This document shows, piece after piece, positions 37,445-46,077 of a DNA stretch of 64,000 bases. The first letter of the stretch is position 1. Each line of letters starts with the position of its first letter. The notes under the pieces were generated by a model. That model saw only the letters and a program-made list of their open reading frames with translations. It was not told the origin of the DNA and did no database searches. A program made the position numbers and the translations under genes. The stretch comes from Thiotrichales bacterium (GTDB lineage Bacteria; Pseudomonadota; Gammaproteobacteria; Francisellales; CACEW01). The stretch spans positions 30,652 to 94,651 of the forward strand of contig CANJQG010000005.1 in NCBI GenBank assembly GCA_947476405.1, read 5' to 3'.

Positions 37445-38254
37445 AGTGCAGCAGCACAAGCGGGGTAAACAACTCCACCATGGGGTTGGAGCAGGCGCTG
37501 CCGGTGCAGCAGGCGCTGCCGGTGCCGCTGCCGCTGCCGCTGCCGCTGCCGCTGCCGCTGCCGCTGCCGCTGCCGCTGCCGCTGCCGCTGCCGCTGCCGC
37601 TGCCGCTGCCGCTGCCGCTGCCGCCTGAGCTTGTACTTGTGGCTGATGAAGGGGAGAGATTACGTAGAAGAGATCAGCTCCGGTACCAGCTGCGGTACCA
37701 GCTCCGGCACCAGCTCCGGCACTAGCTCCGGTACCAGTTCCGGTACCAGCTCCGGCACTAGCTCCGGTACCAGCTGCGGTACCAGCTGTTTTAAGTTTTT
37801 TTATGATGCAAGAGGAAGAAAGAATATATCCTGCTAAAGCCATTTTTGTTTTAAATATAACATAATTATCGGGTTCTCTGGATTTATTTATCATTGTAAT
37901 TTCAGTAGCCCACTTATCTTTGAGTTCGTCGCCACTATAGGTTATAATAGGAACATCATTTAGAATCGGATGTTTGTTGATTATTATCGATAGATCTGAA
38001 GTATCATTATAACTCATTAAATTAATTTCAATAACGGCGCATTTTAAAATTGCGTTTTGGCCATATGTATCCTTGATTGTTTGTTCAAGGCTTTCCTTTT
38101 CGTTATATTGCTTTTCCGTTAGAGTTAGAATATTGCCTATTGTGTAACCTATTTTCTTAAGGGGGGTATTCACATTAGACCTGCTTGTGTCCAGCGAATG
38201 CGACAGATGTACAGCAACATATAATGAGGCTAAACTGGGGGCGGCGCTTAACAT
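37415..38254 (-). CDS. Repeat-rich unknown protein with poly-Ala tract (effector-like)
   Basis: A 279-residue protein of unknown function. Residues ~1-150 are ordinary sequence (no motif recognised; hydrophobic MALAGYILSSSCII near 140). Residues ~156-191 are nine Gly/Ala/Thr/Ser tetrapeptides, ~211-243 a poly-Ala tract, then PAAP repeats and a Cys-rich tail (SCLPRLCCCTS). AAAGGAT lies seven bases before the ATG and a near-consensus promoter lies upstream, so it is probably expressed. Low complexity plus a C-terminal Cys cluster recall secreted effectors of intracellular Legionellales, where Cys clusters can be host-lipidated; this is inference. Its 3' end overlaps the Aas-like gene. Confidence 0.6.
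   Translation of the reverse strand: MLSAAPSLASLYVAVHLSHSLDTSRSNVNTPLKKIGYTIGNILTLTEKQYNEKESLEQTIKDTYGQNAILKCAVIEINLMSYNDTSDLSIIINKHPILNDVPIITYSGDELKDKWATEITMINKSREPDNYVIFKTKMALAGYILSSSCIIKKLKTAGTAAGTGASAGAGTGTGTGASAGAGAGAGTAAGTGADLFYVISPLHQPQVQAQAAAAAAAAAAAAAAAAAAAAAAAAAAAAAAAAAAPAAPAAPAAPAPTPWWSCLPRLCCCTSPNTVGLAP
37525..37620. repeat. Hexanucleotide tandem repeat (CCGCTG)16
   Basis: Sixteen perfect copies of CCGCTG (plus-strand reading), encoding Ala-Ala on the minus strand. Because the unit is six bases, copy-number slippage changes the poly-Ala length without shifting frame. Confidence 0.95.
37681..37788. repeat. 12-bp tandem repeat, nine copies
   Basis: Nine contiguous copies of a 12-base unit close to CGGTACCAGCTC, differing at a few positions (C/T in GGCAC/GGTAC, CTAG/CCAG, GTTC/GCTC/GCTG). 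It encodes a four-residue Gly/Ala/Thr/Ser repeat in the minus-strand protein. Confidence 0.93.
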
Positions 38255-38776
38255 AAAGTTATCCTTTTAAAATAATATTTCCATATTGTAGTAAAAAATA
38301 ATATTATTGTCAAGATATATTTTGGTAACTGCTTGAATCTGAATTTTATTTTAAGTCTAAAAAAATATCTGTGATATTGAAAAGTAATATGTTTATGTTA
38401 ATATTAGAATGATCGAGGCCCGAAAAGGTTATAATATATTCGAGGCATTGCTTTATGCCTGCAGGGGCATGCCTTTTATTCCTGTTCACTAAAGAATGAA
38501 TGCCCATGTCTGAGAATAGCGGCCTATCCGTATGCGCCCAGCATCACTCTAAAAAACGCAATGCCTTAACAGAGAAGGGGTTGAGAAAAAAGTACAAATT
38601 GCACTGTGCTTGTGAGACGGTGATGTTAGCAGAGCTAATGGACGACACGAGTGGGTGATAGATTGAGATAAAGAATAGGAGCTTGTTTCACTCGCGTTCC
38701 TAAGCTATATGATGGATGTAGAACAACTTATTTCTAAGTCAGAGCGTTTGAGTCATTACATATTTTTTTGGAGAGG
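38255..38776. other. 522-base intergenic region between repeat-rich gene and dnaJ
   Basis: The left part is very AT-rich and holds the promoter of the repeat-rich gene. Around 38443-38475 there are nested short inverted repeats (AGGCAT...ATGCCT...GGGGCATGCC) followed by TTTTATT, possibly a terminator. A 50-codon open frame at 38506-38658 (MSENSGLSVCAQHHSKK...) has no ribosome binding site and no recognised relatives; it may be a gene remnant. Nothing else convincing is seen to 38776. Confidence 0.4.
38285..38313 (-). promoter_or_regulatory. Strong sigma-70 promoter for the repeat-rich gene
   Basis: Minus-strand TTGACA (-35, perfect) and TACAAT (-10) separated by 17 bp, about 30 bases before the start codon. 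Confidence 0.75.
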
Positions 38777-39922
38777 TTACGTCCGGCTAAAAAAGCGCTT
38801 TACGGAATCAAACCAGGAGGATGATTTCGGGCTATGTTTTTTGCCGCCTGCTTCGATCAAGGTGCTAAACTCTTTTAAGCGGTTTTTTTGTTCTTCTGTC
38901 AGATTGATTGGAGTTTCGATATTGACTTGACAGAGGAGGTCGCCGATTCCACCGCCGTGAAGGGCTTTAAAGCCTTTTCCGCGGAGACGGAAGGTTTTTC
39001 CACTTTGGGTTTCAGGTGGAATTTTAAGTTTGACACGACCATCGATGGTGGGGATTTCGATTTCACCCCCGAGGCAAGCGGTTGCAAAGGCAATGGGAGC
39101 CTCGCAGTGAATATCGTTTCCTTCACGTTGAAAGAGGGTGTTGGCTTTGACATGAATATCAATGTAGAGATCACCCTGGCCACCGCCAGATTCGCCTGCA
39201 TCCCCTTCTCCTGATAAACGAATTCGGCTACCGGTATCGACGCCTGCTGGGATTTTGACGGAGACTTCACGCGCTTTGTGCATCCGACCTTGGCCTTTAC
39301 AACTGGTGCACGGATCTTTAATCACCTGACCTGAGCCATGACAATTGGGGCAGGCTTGCTGAATGGCAAAAAAGCCTTGTTGAATCCGCACTGCACCGTG
39401 ACCATTACAGGTGGTACATTTGATTTTGCTGGAGCCTTTCTGTGCGCCCAAGCCATGACAGGGTTCGCAAGGCGCGAAAGAACTGAACTTGATGTTTTTA
39501 GTGACCCCATGGAACGCTTCTTCCATGCTGATTTCAATTTCATAACGTAGGTCTGATCCGCGGTTTTGTTGCTCTTGACGCGCTTGACCGCCACGTCCTC
39601 GACCGCCACCAAAGAGATCTCCAAAAATATCACCAAAAGCATCGGTAAAATTACCTTGGTGGAAGCCGCCTTGGCCACCTCCCCCCGCTTGTTGATTGAC
39701 ACCGGCATGACCAAATTGATCATAGGCTGCGCGTTTTTGCGCATTGCTTAAAATTTCATTGGCCTCATTGGCTTCTTTAAATTTTTCTTCCGCTGCTTTG
39801 TCCCCTGCGTTTTTATCAGGGTGATGCTTCATAGCCATGCGGCGGTAAGCTTTTTTAATATCTGCTTCTGAGGCGTTTTTAGCGACGCCTAAGACTTCAT
39901 AATAATCACGTTTTGTTGCCAT
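38777..39922 (-). CDS. dnaJ: Co-chaperone DnaJ
   Basis: A 381-residue type I Hsp40. J-domain with HPD ([11 protein letters not shown]), Gly-rich linker ([12 protein letters not shown]), four zinc motifs ([32 protein letters not shown]) and the client-binding C-terminal domains. It stimulates DnaK ATP hydrolysis. Third gene of grpE-dnaK-dnaJ; five bases separate it from dnaK. Confidence 0.97.
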   Translation of the reverse strand: MATKRDYYEVLGVAKNASEADIKKAYRRMAMKHHPDKNAGDKAAEEKFKEANEANEILSNAQKRAAYDQFGHAGVNQQAGGGGQGGFHQGNFTDAFGDIFGDLFGGGRGRGGQARQEQQNRGSDLRYEIEISMEEAFHGVTKNIKFSSFAPCEPCHGLGAQKGSSKIKCTTCNGHGAVRIQQGFFAIQQACPNCHGSGQVIKDPCTSCKGQGRMHKAREVSVKIPAGVDTGSRIRLSGEGDAGESGGGQGDLYIDIHVKANTLFQREGNDIHCEAPIAFATACLGGEIEIPTIDGRVKLKIPPETQSGKTFRLRGKGFKALHGGGIGDLLCQVNIETPINLTEEQKNRLKEFSTLIEAGGKKHSPKSSSWFDSVKRFFSRT

Positions 39923-39927
39923 CTTGA

Positions 39928-41859
39928 TTAATCTTCTTTCTTATCTTTTACTTCTTCAAATTCCGCATCAACCGTATCATTGGCGTTGTCTGCAGTGCTG
40001 GCCTCTTCGGTAGGGGCGCCTTCAGCAGATTGTTTTTCTTGATACAGCATTTCGGCGAGTTTGGCTGATGCGTCAGACAGCACTTTGGTCTTCGCTTCAA
40101 TGAGATCTTTATCCTCTGATTTAAGGACTTCTTCAAGCTCTTTTGTAGCTGTTTCGATCGCCGTTTTGTCGTCTGCGGGGACTTTGTCGCCCAATTCGCT
40201 GAGTGATTTACGGCTAGCATGGATCAGTTGATCCGCTTGATTCCGTGTGGTGACCAATTCGTGGAATTTTTTATCTTCCTCGGCATTGAGTTCTGCATCT
40301 TTAACCATTTTGATCACTTCTTCTTCAGAAAGTCCACTGGCTGCACGAATGATAATGGATTGCTCTTTTCCAGAGGCTTTATCTTTCGCGGAGACATGCA
40401 AAATTCCGTTGGCATCAATGTCAAAGGTTACTTCGACTTGAGGGGTGCCGCGTGGTGCAGGAGGAATGCCTGAGAGATCAAAGCGCCCTAATGATTTATT
40501 GGCCGTTGCCATTTCACGTTCGCCTTGCAATACATGAATCGTCACCGCACTTTGATTGTCATCTGCGGTTGAGAAAATCTGACTTTTCTTGGTCGGGATC
40601 GTTGTGTTGCGCTCAATCAATTTCGTCATAACGCTGCCCATGGTTTCGATGCCAAGAGACAAAGGCGTGACATCAAGCAAGAGTACGTCTTTCACTTCAC
40701 CGGTCAAGACGCCGGCTTGAATCGCCGCACCAATCGCAACGGCTTCATCCGGATTCACATCATGCCGGGGCTCTTTTCCAAAGAAATCTTTGACCGCTTC
40801 CTGCACTTTAGGCATGCGGGTTTGGCCGCCGACCAGAATCACTTCATCAATTTTAGAGATGCTGATATTGGCGTCTTTCAAGGCTTTTTTGCAAGGTTCG
40901 ATGGAGCGTTTAATGAGGTCTTCCACTAAGGATTCGAATTTAGCGCGGGTGATTTTGATGTTTAAATGTTTTGGGCCTGTGGCATCTGCCGTAATGTAGG
41001 GGAGATTGATATCGGTTTGTTGGCTGGAGGATAATTCAATTTTCGCTTTTTCAGCGGCTTCCTTCAAGCGTTGAACGGCGAGCATATCATTTTTAAGGTC
41101 CACACCGGATTCTTTTTTGAATTCTTCGATGAGATATTCCGTTAATTTGCGGTCAAAATCTTCGCCGCCCAAAAAGGTGTCGCCATTGGTAGCTAAGACT
41201 TCGATCTGACTTTCGCCATCGACTTTAGCGATTTCAATAATCGAAACGTCAAAGGTGCCGCCGCCTAAGTCATAGACTGCAACGATGGAATCTGCTTTGA
41301 CATTTTTATCAATGCCGTAAGCGAGGGCTGCTGCGGTGGGTTCGTTAATGATGCGTTTGACATCCAGGCCTGCGATGCGTCCGGCATCTTTGGTGGCTTG
41401 ACGTTGAGCATCATTGAAGTACGCGGGAACCGTGATCACCGCTTCGGTGACGGTTTCGCCCAAATAATCTTCAGCGGTTTTTTTCATTTTGCGTAAGACT
41501 TCAGCAGAAATTTGAGGCGGTGCGCGACGATTGCCTTTTTCATCTTCGGTCCATGCATCGCCATTATCGGCTTTGACAATTTTGTAGGCGGTATGAGGGA
41601 TGATGTGTTTTTGTACTTCACTGTCGTCAAATTTACGACCGACTAAGCGCTTAACAGCGGCGAAGGTATTTTTTGCATTGGTAACGGCTTGACGCTTTGC
41701 CGCTTGGCCGACGATCGTTTCGCCTTCGTTGGTGATGGCAACGATGGAGGGCGTGGTGCGTGCGCCTTCTGAGTTTTCAATAACGTGCCAGGTGCCGCCT
41801 TCCATGACTGCGACGCATGAGTTGGTGGTGCCTAAGTCGATTCCGATTGCTTTTGCCAT
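39928..41859 (-). CDS. dnaK: Chaperone DnaK (Hsp70)
   Basis: A 643-residue Hsp70. [16 protein letters not shown] and [16 protein letters not shown] are ATP-binding signatures; [15 protein letters not shown] links to the substrate domain; the C-terminus is acidic ([14 protein letters not shown]). GGAG lies before the ATG. It is preceded by grpE with a 58-base gap. Confidence 0.98.
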   Translation of the reverse strand: MAKAIGIDLGTTNSCVAVMEGGTWHVIENSEGARTTPSIVAITNEGETIVGQAAKRQAVTNAKNTFAAVKRLVGRKFDDSEVQKHIIPHTAYKIVKADNGDAWTEDEKGNRRAPPQISAEVLRKMKKTAEDYLGETVTEAVITVPAYFNDAQRQATKDAGRIAGLDVKRIINEPTAAALAYGIDKNVKADSIVAVYDLGGGTFDVSIIEIAKVDGESQIEVLATNGDTFLGGEDFDRKLTEYLIEEFKKESGVDLKNDMLAVQRLKEAAEKAKIELSSSQQTDINLPYITADATGPKHLNIKITRAKFESLVEDLIKRSIEPCKKALKDANISISKIDEVILVGGQTRMPKVQEAVKDFFGKEPRHDVNPDEAVAIGAAIQAGVLTGEVKDVLLLDVTPLSLGIETMGSVMTKLIERNTTIPTKKSQIFSTADDNQSAVTIHVLQGEREMATANKSLGRFDLSGIPPAPRGTPQVEVTFDIDANGILHVSAKDKASGKEQSIIIRAASGLSEEEVIKMVKDAELNAEEDKKFHELVTTRNQADQLIHASRKSLSELGDKVPADDKTAIETATKELEEVLKSEDKDLIEAKTKVLSDASAKLAEMLYQEKQSAEGAPTEEASTADNANDTVDAEFEEVKDKKED

Positions 41860-41917
41860 GGTGTATTCTCCTTTAAAATTAAATTCTAATTAGTAGATGG
41901 GGGTGAATTTAAAAATT

Positions 41918-42463
41918 TCAAGCCCCTTTGCTCACAATTACCCGAGCTGGACGGACGAGGCGATCATGGAGCAGATAGCCTTTTTGCATGACAGCGATGA
42001 CCGTATTATGAGGGTGATCTGCTGACTCTTGTTGCATCATCGCTTCGTGTAAGTTGGGGTCGAAAGAGTGTCCCGTAGGGTCTAATACTTTGACGCCAAA
42101 TTTGCCGAGGCCTTGCACAAACATATTTAAAGTCATTTCTAAACCTGCGCGTAGCGTCTCATCATCAGGCCCAGCCTTGCAATTCAGTAAGGCTTGCTCC
42201 AAGCTGTCTGCAACAGGGAGTAGGGTGTCGATAAAGCGTTCTAATGCGTATTTGTGTGCGTTGGAGACATCCCGTTCAGCTCGGCGCTTCATGTTTTCGA
42301 GTTCAGCCATGGCTCGTAGCAGTTTGTCCCAGTTTTCAGTGGCTTTTTCCTCAGAACTGTGCCACTCTTTTTCTAAAAACTCAATTTGCTCTTGAGCCAG
42401 TAATTTTTTGTATTCAGGTGTCGCGATCGTTTCGTCTGCGACATCGTGTTCGTTTTCGGTCAT
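41918..42463 (-). CDS. grpE: Nucleotide exchange factor GrpE
   Basis: A 181-residue protein with the long N-terminal helix (residues ~25-100, AMAELENMKRRAERDVSNAH) and the beta domain containing GVKVLDPTGHSFDPNLHEAM. It releases ADP from DnaK. First gene of the heat-shock operon, directly behind a sigma-32 promoter. Confidence 0.95.
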   Translation of the reverse strand: MTENEHDVADETIATPEYKKLLAQEQIEFLEKEWHSSEEKATENWDKLLRAMAELENMKRRAERDVSNAHKYALERFIDTLLPVADSLEQALLNCKAGPDDETLRAGLEMTLNMFVQGLGKFGVKVLDPTGHSFDPNLHEAMMQQESADHPHNTVIAVMQKGYLLHDRLVRPARVIVSKGA

Positions 42464-42494
42464 GATTTTCCTCTTTTAACTAACGTCTTAAAAT

Positions 42495-42523
42495 AAATGG
42501 GGACGAGTTAAGTGGATTTCAAG
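42495..42523 (-). promoter_or_regulatory. Sigma-32 (RpoH) heat-shock promoter of grpE-dnaK-dnaJ
   Basis: On the minus strand CTTGAAA (-35) and CCCCATTT (-10) are separated by 14 bp, matching the RpoH consensus, about 30 bases before the grpE ATG. Confidence 0.85.
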
Positions 42524-42528
42524 AGGGA

Positions 42529-42741
42529 TTAAGAATCAGAAAGAATATTGAGTTTGTTGGTTGAAGTTGTTTTTTGGAGCATCAGTGTGGGGTGAAGGTT
42601 GGGTGGTGTGTTATTGCTATTGAAGCTGGGGGGTGGATTGGCGTAGCTGGGGGGTGGCACAGGGACTTTTTCGTAATTACAGGCGGATAAGCCGAAGCCA
42701 AATAAAAGAATCATCCCAGAGTGAAAAAAGTGTTTTTTCAT
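42529..42741 (-). CDS. Small Pro/Asn-rich lipoprotein
   Basis: A 70-residue predicted lipoprotein. The signal peptide ends in the lipobox LSAC (Cys ~21); the mature part is short and rich in Pro, Ser, Asn and Thr (PVPPPSYANPPPSF) without a recognisable fold. GAGG precedes the ATG. It is divergent from mltB (119 bases between) and lies immediately upstream of the grpE promoter. Function unknown. Confidence 0.65.
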   Translation of the reverse strand: MKKHFFHSGMILLFGFGLSACNYEKVPVPPPSYANPPPSFNSNNTPPNLHPTLMLQKTTSTNKLNILSDS

Positions 42742-42860
42742 CGTATTGCCTCAATTTTTAAAAATTAAGCTTAGCTTGCATTGCCCTAAACTGTCAAGCA
42801 ATTGACGCAAACCCTTATTTTCATTACACTCAATGAATAAGAAGAAGGGAGGAGGTCGCG

Positions 42861-43889
42861 ATGAAAAAATTAGCTGTTCTTGCGAGTTTTCTGTTGCTTG
42901 TAGCCTGTAGTACAGCGCCTGAACAATCTGTTTCACTTTCAGTTCCTCTGTCATCGCCCTCACCATCGCCTGTTGCTGATTTAGTGCATTCTGAAAATGT
43001 GAATGCCTTCGTGCAGCAGATGGTCACCCGATATCATTTTGATGCGAACAGTTTGAGTGCACTCTTGGCTCAGGCTAAAATAATGCCGAGTTTGACGAAT
43101 CAAATGAACCATCCGAGTGAAAAAAGATTGTCCTGGTATCAATATCAAGCTTTATTTATTACGCCTGAGACGATTCAGGAGGGGCGGGTTTTTTTAAAAC
43201 AACACCCGAAAATATTGCAGCAAGCGCAAAATCGTTATGGCGTGCCACCTGGAATGATCGTGGCTATTCTCGGGGTGGAAACGCGCTATGGCTTGAATGA
43301 AGGACATTTTAGTGCTTTGAATGTCTTGTATACCCTGTCGTTTGCCTATCCTCGGCGGGAGACGTATTTTCAAAATGAACTGGCACAGTTTCTGGTGTTA
43401 AATCGCGATGCGCATTTTGATCCGCTGGCCGTTAAAAGTTCCTACGCCGGTGCTTTGGGGATGCCGCAATTTATGCCCAGTGCCTATCGTCAGTATGCGG
43501 TAGCTTCTGGGCATCATTATCCCAATTTATTTTCAAATCCAGATGATGTGATTTTGAGTGTGGGGCATTATTTTGCAAAAATGGGTTGGCAAAAAGGCAT
43601 GCCCGTTGCATTGCAGGCGATTGATCTTCATGATCAGCCCATCCCTGACGCTTTCGTTAATCAAAGCTTAAGCCTCAAAGCATTCGCTCATGCAGGCATT
43701 GTCCCGGTGAATCTTTCGCATCCTAAAAGGGATGAGAATATGCAGGCGAAACTACTGAAATTACAAGGCGTAAATGGCCCTGAATATTGGTTTGTTTTTC
43801 ATAATTTCAATGTGATCAAACGCTATAATGCGAGTGATCTCTATGCCATGACGGTGTTTCATCTCGGTCAGTTTGTCAGTAGCCCTTGA
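42861..43889 (+). CDS. mltB: Membrane-bound lytic murein transglycosylase B
   Basis: A 342-residue lipoprotein (lipobox LVACS at residues ~13-17) that cleaves glycan strands of peptidoglycan. The catalytic Glu is in ILGVETRYG; YPRRETYFQNELAQFL and SYAGALGMPQFMPSAYRQYA are family signatures. GGAGG precedes the ATG. Its 3' end overlaps the convergent KfrA-like gene by 22 bases. Confidence 0.92.
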   Translation: MKKLAVLASFLLLVACSTAPEQSVSLSVPLSSPSPSPVADLVHSENVNAFVQQMVTRYHFDANSLSALLAQAKIMPSLTNQMNHPSEKRLSWYQYQALFITPETIQEGRVFLKQHPKILQQAQNRYGVPPGMIVAILGVETRYGLNEGHFSALNVLYTLSFAYPRRETYFQNELAQFLVLNRDAHFDPLAVKSSYAGALGMPQFMPSAYRQYAVASGHHYPNLFSNPDDVILSVGHYFAKMGWQKGMPVALQAIDLHDQPIPDAFVNQSLSLKAFAHAGIVPVNLSHPKRDENMQAKLLKLQGVNGPEYWFVFHNFNVIKRYNASDLYAMTVFHLGQFVSSP

Positions 43890-44689
43890 TTGGCCTTGTT
43901 TATTTGATCCTGATAGGATTTTAAGTCATCGGCGTAAGTTTGTTTTTGCTCACGCAATTGCGTTTTTAACTGTTCAATGACCAGATCCATATTTTGACGG
44001 AGATCGTTGATGCGATGAGCGACTTGTTCTTTGATGAGGTCGGCATAGTCTTTGGTTTCCAGTGCGATTTTTTCGGCGGTTTCGCGACGGGCTTGCTCTT
44101 TTAATAAAGAGGATTCCAGACGTCTGATTTTAATGACCAGAGCTTCTGCAGATAAACTTTCTAAAGGGGCTTCCGGCGTGGGCTCATAATCAAAATGTTG
44201 ATTTTGATTCGGCGCTTGATGTTGGTTTTGATGATGAGCGTGATTCTGGTTTTGATTTTGATGCTGGGGCTCGCGGCGTTGCTGTTGTTGCTGTTGTGGT
44301 TTTTTCACTTGAAATTGCGGGCGTTTTTGAGTGTGTTGTGCATTTTGATTGTGGGTGGGTTGTTGCGGTGCGGGTGCTTCAATAGGCGTTTTGATTTGAA
44401 TGGTCACCGGCTTTTGAACAACAATAGGTTCGGGTGCAGATATAGGTGCTTTCGCAACGACAGGAATTGGAGTGGGTACAGGTTCTGGTTCAGGCTGCAC
44501 GGGATGAATGTCTGAAAGCAAATCAGGCTTAATGCTCTTGATAATCCCATCGATTTGTTTTTGAATGCTGGGAAGCGTGCCTTTTTGCAAAAGATCCCGT
44601 ATGTTTTTGGCATTGGGCTCCGTGCCCTGGGTTAATAATTTGTCAAACGCAGCTCTAATTTCTGCAGCATTGATTGCGATACGGGACAT
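43868..44689 (-). CDS. KfrA-N-like DNA-binding protein with Q/N/H-rich linker and coiled coil
   Basis: A 273-residue protein. Residues ~1-50 (AEIRAAFDKLLTQGTEPNAK, NIRDLLQKG) resemble the N-terminal DNA-binding domain of plasmid KfrA. Residues ~65-115 are Pro/Val/Ile-rich; ~115-170 are highly rich in Gln, Asn and His (QNQNQNHAHHQNQHQAPNQN). Residues ~185-273 form a coiled coil (RRLESSLLKEQARRETAEK). AGGAG precedes the ATG. Such proteins bind DNA and polymerise in partition or chromosome organisation. There is no sign of a plasmid here, so a nucleoid role is a guess. Confidence 0.6.
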   Translation of the reverse strand: MSRIAINAAEIRAAFDKLLTQGTEPNAKNIRDLLQKGTLPSIQKQIDGIIKSIKPDLLSDIHPVQPEPEPVPTPIPVVAKAPISAPEPIVVQKPVTIQIKTPIEAPAPQQPTHNQNAQHTQKRPQFQVKKPQQQQQQRREPQHQNQNQNHAHHQNQHQAPNQNQHFDYEPTPEAPLESLSAEALVIKIRRLESSLLKEQARRETAEKIALETKDYADLIKEQVAHRINDLRQNMDLVIEQLKTQLREQKQTYADDLKSYQDQINKANQGLLTN

Positions 44690-44837
44690 GGGGCTGAACT
44701 CCTGGAAAGAAAAATAACCCGCTTATTGTCGCATAGATCAGCCTAAAAACGCAATCTGTGTTCAAAAAGCGCTTTTTCTCTTTTTGAATGACATGTTAAT
44801 TATATACTTTTGATTATGCGGTTGGTAAAAAATTATA

Positions 44838-44866
44838 TTGACGATTTTATTTTTTTAGGTTATATT
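44838..44866 (+). promoter_or_regulatory. Sigma-70 promoter for the 65-residue gene
   Basis: TTGACG (-35) and TATATT (-10) with 17 bp spacing, about 55 bases before the ATG at 44922. Confidence 0.7.
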
Positions 44867-44921
44867 TGAAGAAGCTACTTAATTAAAGTAGTTGAACTAT
44901 AAAAACTTTAAGGAGATTATC

Positions 44922-45119
44922 ATGGCAGGAGGAGCACCAGGAGCAGGAGTACCAGCAGCAGGGGCAGCAGCAATTCCGGGAGCAGCACCAGGAGTTGTCC
45001 CAATGATCATGCCAGTCCTAGGCCCCATTCTCGCGCCACCAGTTATAGCAGCTGTTTTTTTAGCGTGTAGAAGATCGTCATGGAAACCTGAAGGTAATGG
45101 CAGTGTTATGGGGTATTAA
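44922..45119 (+). CDS. Small Gly/Ala/Pro-rich hydrophobic protein
   Basis: A 65-residue protein. Residues 1-25 are almost only Gly, Ala, Pro and Val (MAGGAPGAGVPAAGAAAIPG), residues ~26-48 a hydrophobic helix broken by Pro (VVPMIMPVLGPILAPPVIAA), then CRRSSW and a polar tail. The ribosome binding site AAGGAG and the promoter upstream are strong, so it is likely expressed. Function unknown; composition recalls small membrane or bacteriocin-like peptides and the Ala/Pro-rich tail of the protein at 37.4 kb, though this is not homology. The last 14 bases overlap the convergent hydrolase gene. Confidence 0.55.
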   Translation: MAGGAPGAGVPAAGAAAIPGAAPGVVPMIMPVLGPILAPPVIAAVFLACRRSSWKPEGNGSVMGY

Positions 45120-46077
45120 AACACGCCAAAAGCGCATTCATCATGAGGTCAAAATCAGGATGATACGTTAAGCGCTTGAGGGGTTTTCCTTTGTCACGCC
45201 AGGTGGGTTCCCCAAAAGGCGTGTCAGGGGGAAGTTTTCCATAATAGCGGCCGTTTTTGCCGAAATAGGGGTCTTGTGGCGAAGCGGGTAAGGCGACATG
45301 AGAGAGACTTTTGATTTCCGGTGCATTTTTAAATTCTGCGCCGCGATATATTTTGAGGCAGCTTGATTCAGGCGGAAAATGCTTGAAGGCGGCGAGTGTG
45401 GCTTCTGGCTTGACGGTTTGATCATCCAGGCTCATCGCGCCGAAAATGCGGGGCCAGGTTTTTTGGAGCCTCCCTTTCTGTTGATAGAGCGTTATTACTT
45501 TTTGAACTTCAGCGACGGCACAAATCGGGAAGCGTTGATAGCTGGCATGATTGATGGGCTGGCTTTGCGTGCAGCCTAAATCAGGCAATATTTTATCCAT
45601 TTTCAAATGGCATAATAGCGGGAATGTTTTGGCCGTGCTGGAAATTCCAAAGCAAGGTGAAATCAAGCCCAGCGCGCTGATTTTAAACTCAAAACTCATC
45701 AGTAAGGCGAGGGTTGCACCCAGTGAAAATCCGATGATGCTGATGTTATCAATTCCGCATTCGCTTTGGATGGAGCGAATCGCGTCGCGGCAGACGTCAA
45801 GCCAGTCTTGATATTTGACGGTGCGCAGCTGATTAAAGTCAGTGCCATGTCCGGGTAGTAAAATCGCACGCACAAGATAACCGTGCGCAGCCATAAATTC
45901 ACCGATTGAACGCATGATATAGGGTGAAGCTAAAAAGCCGTGAATCAATAAAACCGCTTTACCATTTGGTTTTTCGGGTTTGATTTCGAAGGGGCAACTC
46001 ATTTCGAGGCTTTCGCCCGATCTGAACTGCCCGATCCAAGCTTTTTGTTGCGAAAGATAAGCGTTAAACAATCGCAT
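45106..46077 (-). CDS. Alpha/beta-hydrolase (carboxylesterase-like)
   Basis: A 323-residue serine hydrolase. KAVLLIHGFLASPYIMRSIG gives the oxyanion region, IIGFSLGATLALL the nucleophile elbow, DDQTVKPEA a likely acid and LSHVALPASP the His. LLPGHGTDFNQLR is typical of monoacylglycerol-lipase/carboxylesterase relatives. No signal peptide. It follows gltA, sharing one base. Substrate unknown. Confidence 0.75.
   Translation of the reverse strand: MRLFNAYLSQQKAWIGQFRSGESLEMSCPFEIKPEKPNGKAVLLIHGFLASPYIMRSIGEFMAAHGYLVRAILLPGHGTDFNQLRTVKYQDWLDVCRDAIRSIQSECGIDNISIIGFSLGATLALLMSFEFKISALGLISPCFGISSTAKTFPLLCHLKMDKILPDLGCTQSQPINHASYQRFPICAVAEVQKVITLYQQKGRLQKTWPRIFGAMSLDDQTVKPEATLAAFKHFPPESSCLKIYRGAEFKNAPEIKSLSHVALPASPQDPYFGKNGRYYGKLPPDTPFGEPTWRDKGKPLKRLTYHPDFDLMMNALLACFNTP

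Noticed and set aside
37681..37788. Array of short repeats resembling a CRISPR
   Set aside because: The 12-base units are contiguous with no unique spacers, and they encode a regular peptide repeat.
37438..37837. Plus-strand open frames of poly-Leu/Pro, poly-Ala and Ser/Gly/Thr across the repeat arrays
   Set aside because: They are the other reading frames of the tandem repeats; the minus-strand frame has the promoter, ribosome binding site and a non-repetitive N-terminal domain.
38888..39744. Long open frames on both strands within dnaJ
   Set aside because: Shadows of the dnaJ coding sequence; they contain no recognisable domain.
42861..43889. Signs of a prophage (lytic transglycosylase next to KfrA-like protein and small hydrophobic gene)
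   Set aside because: The transglycosylase is a chromosomal lipoprotein MltB and no capsid, tail or integrase genes are nearby.
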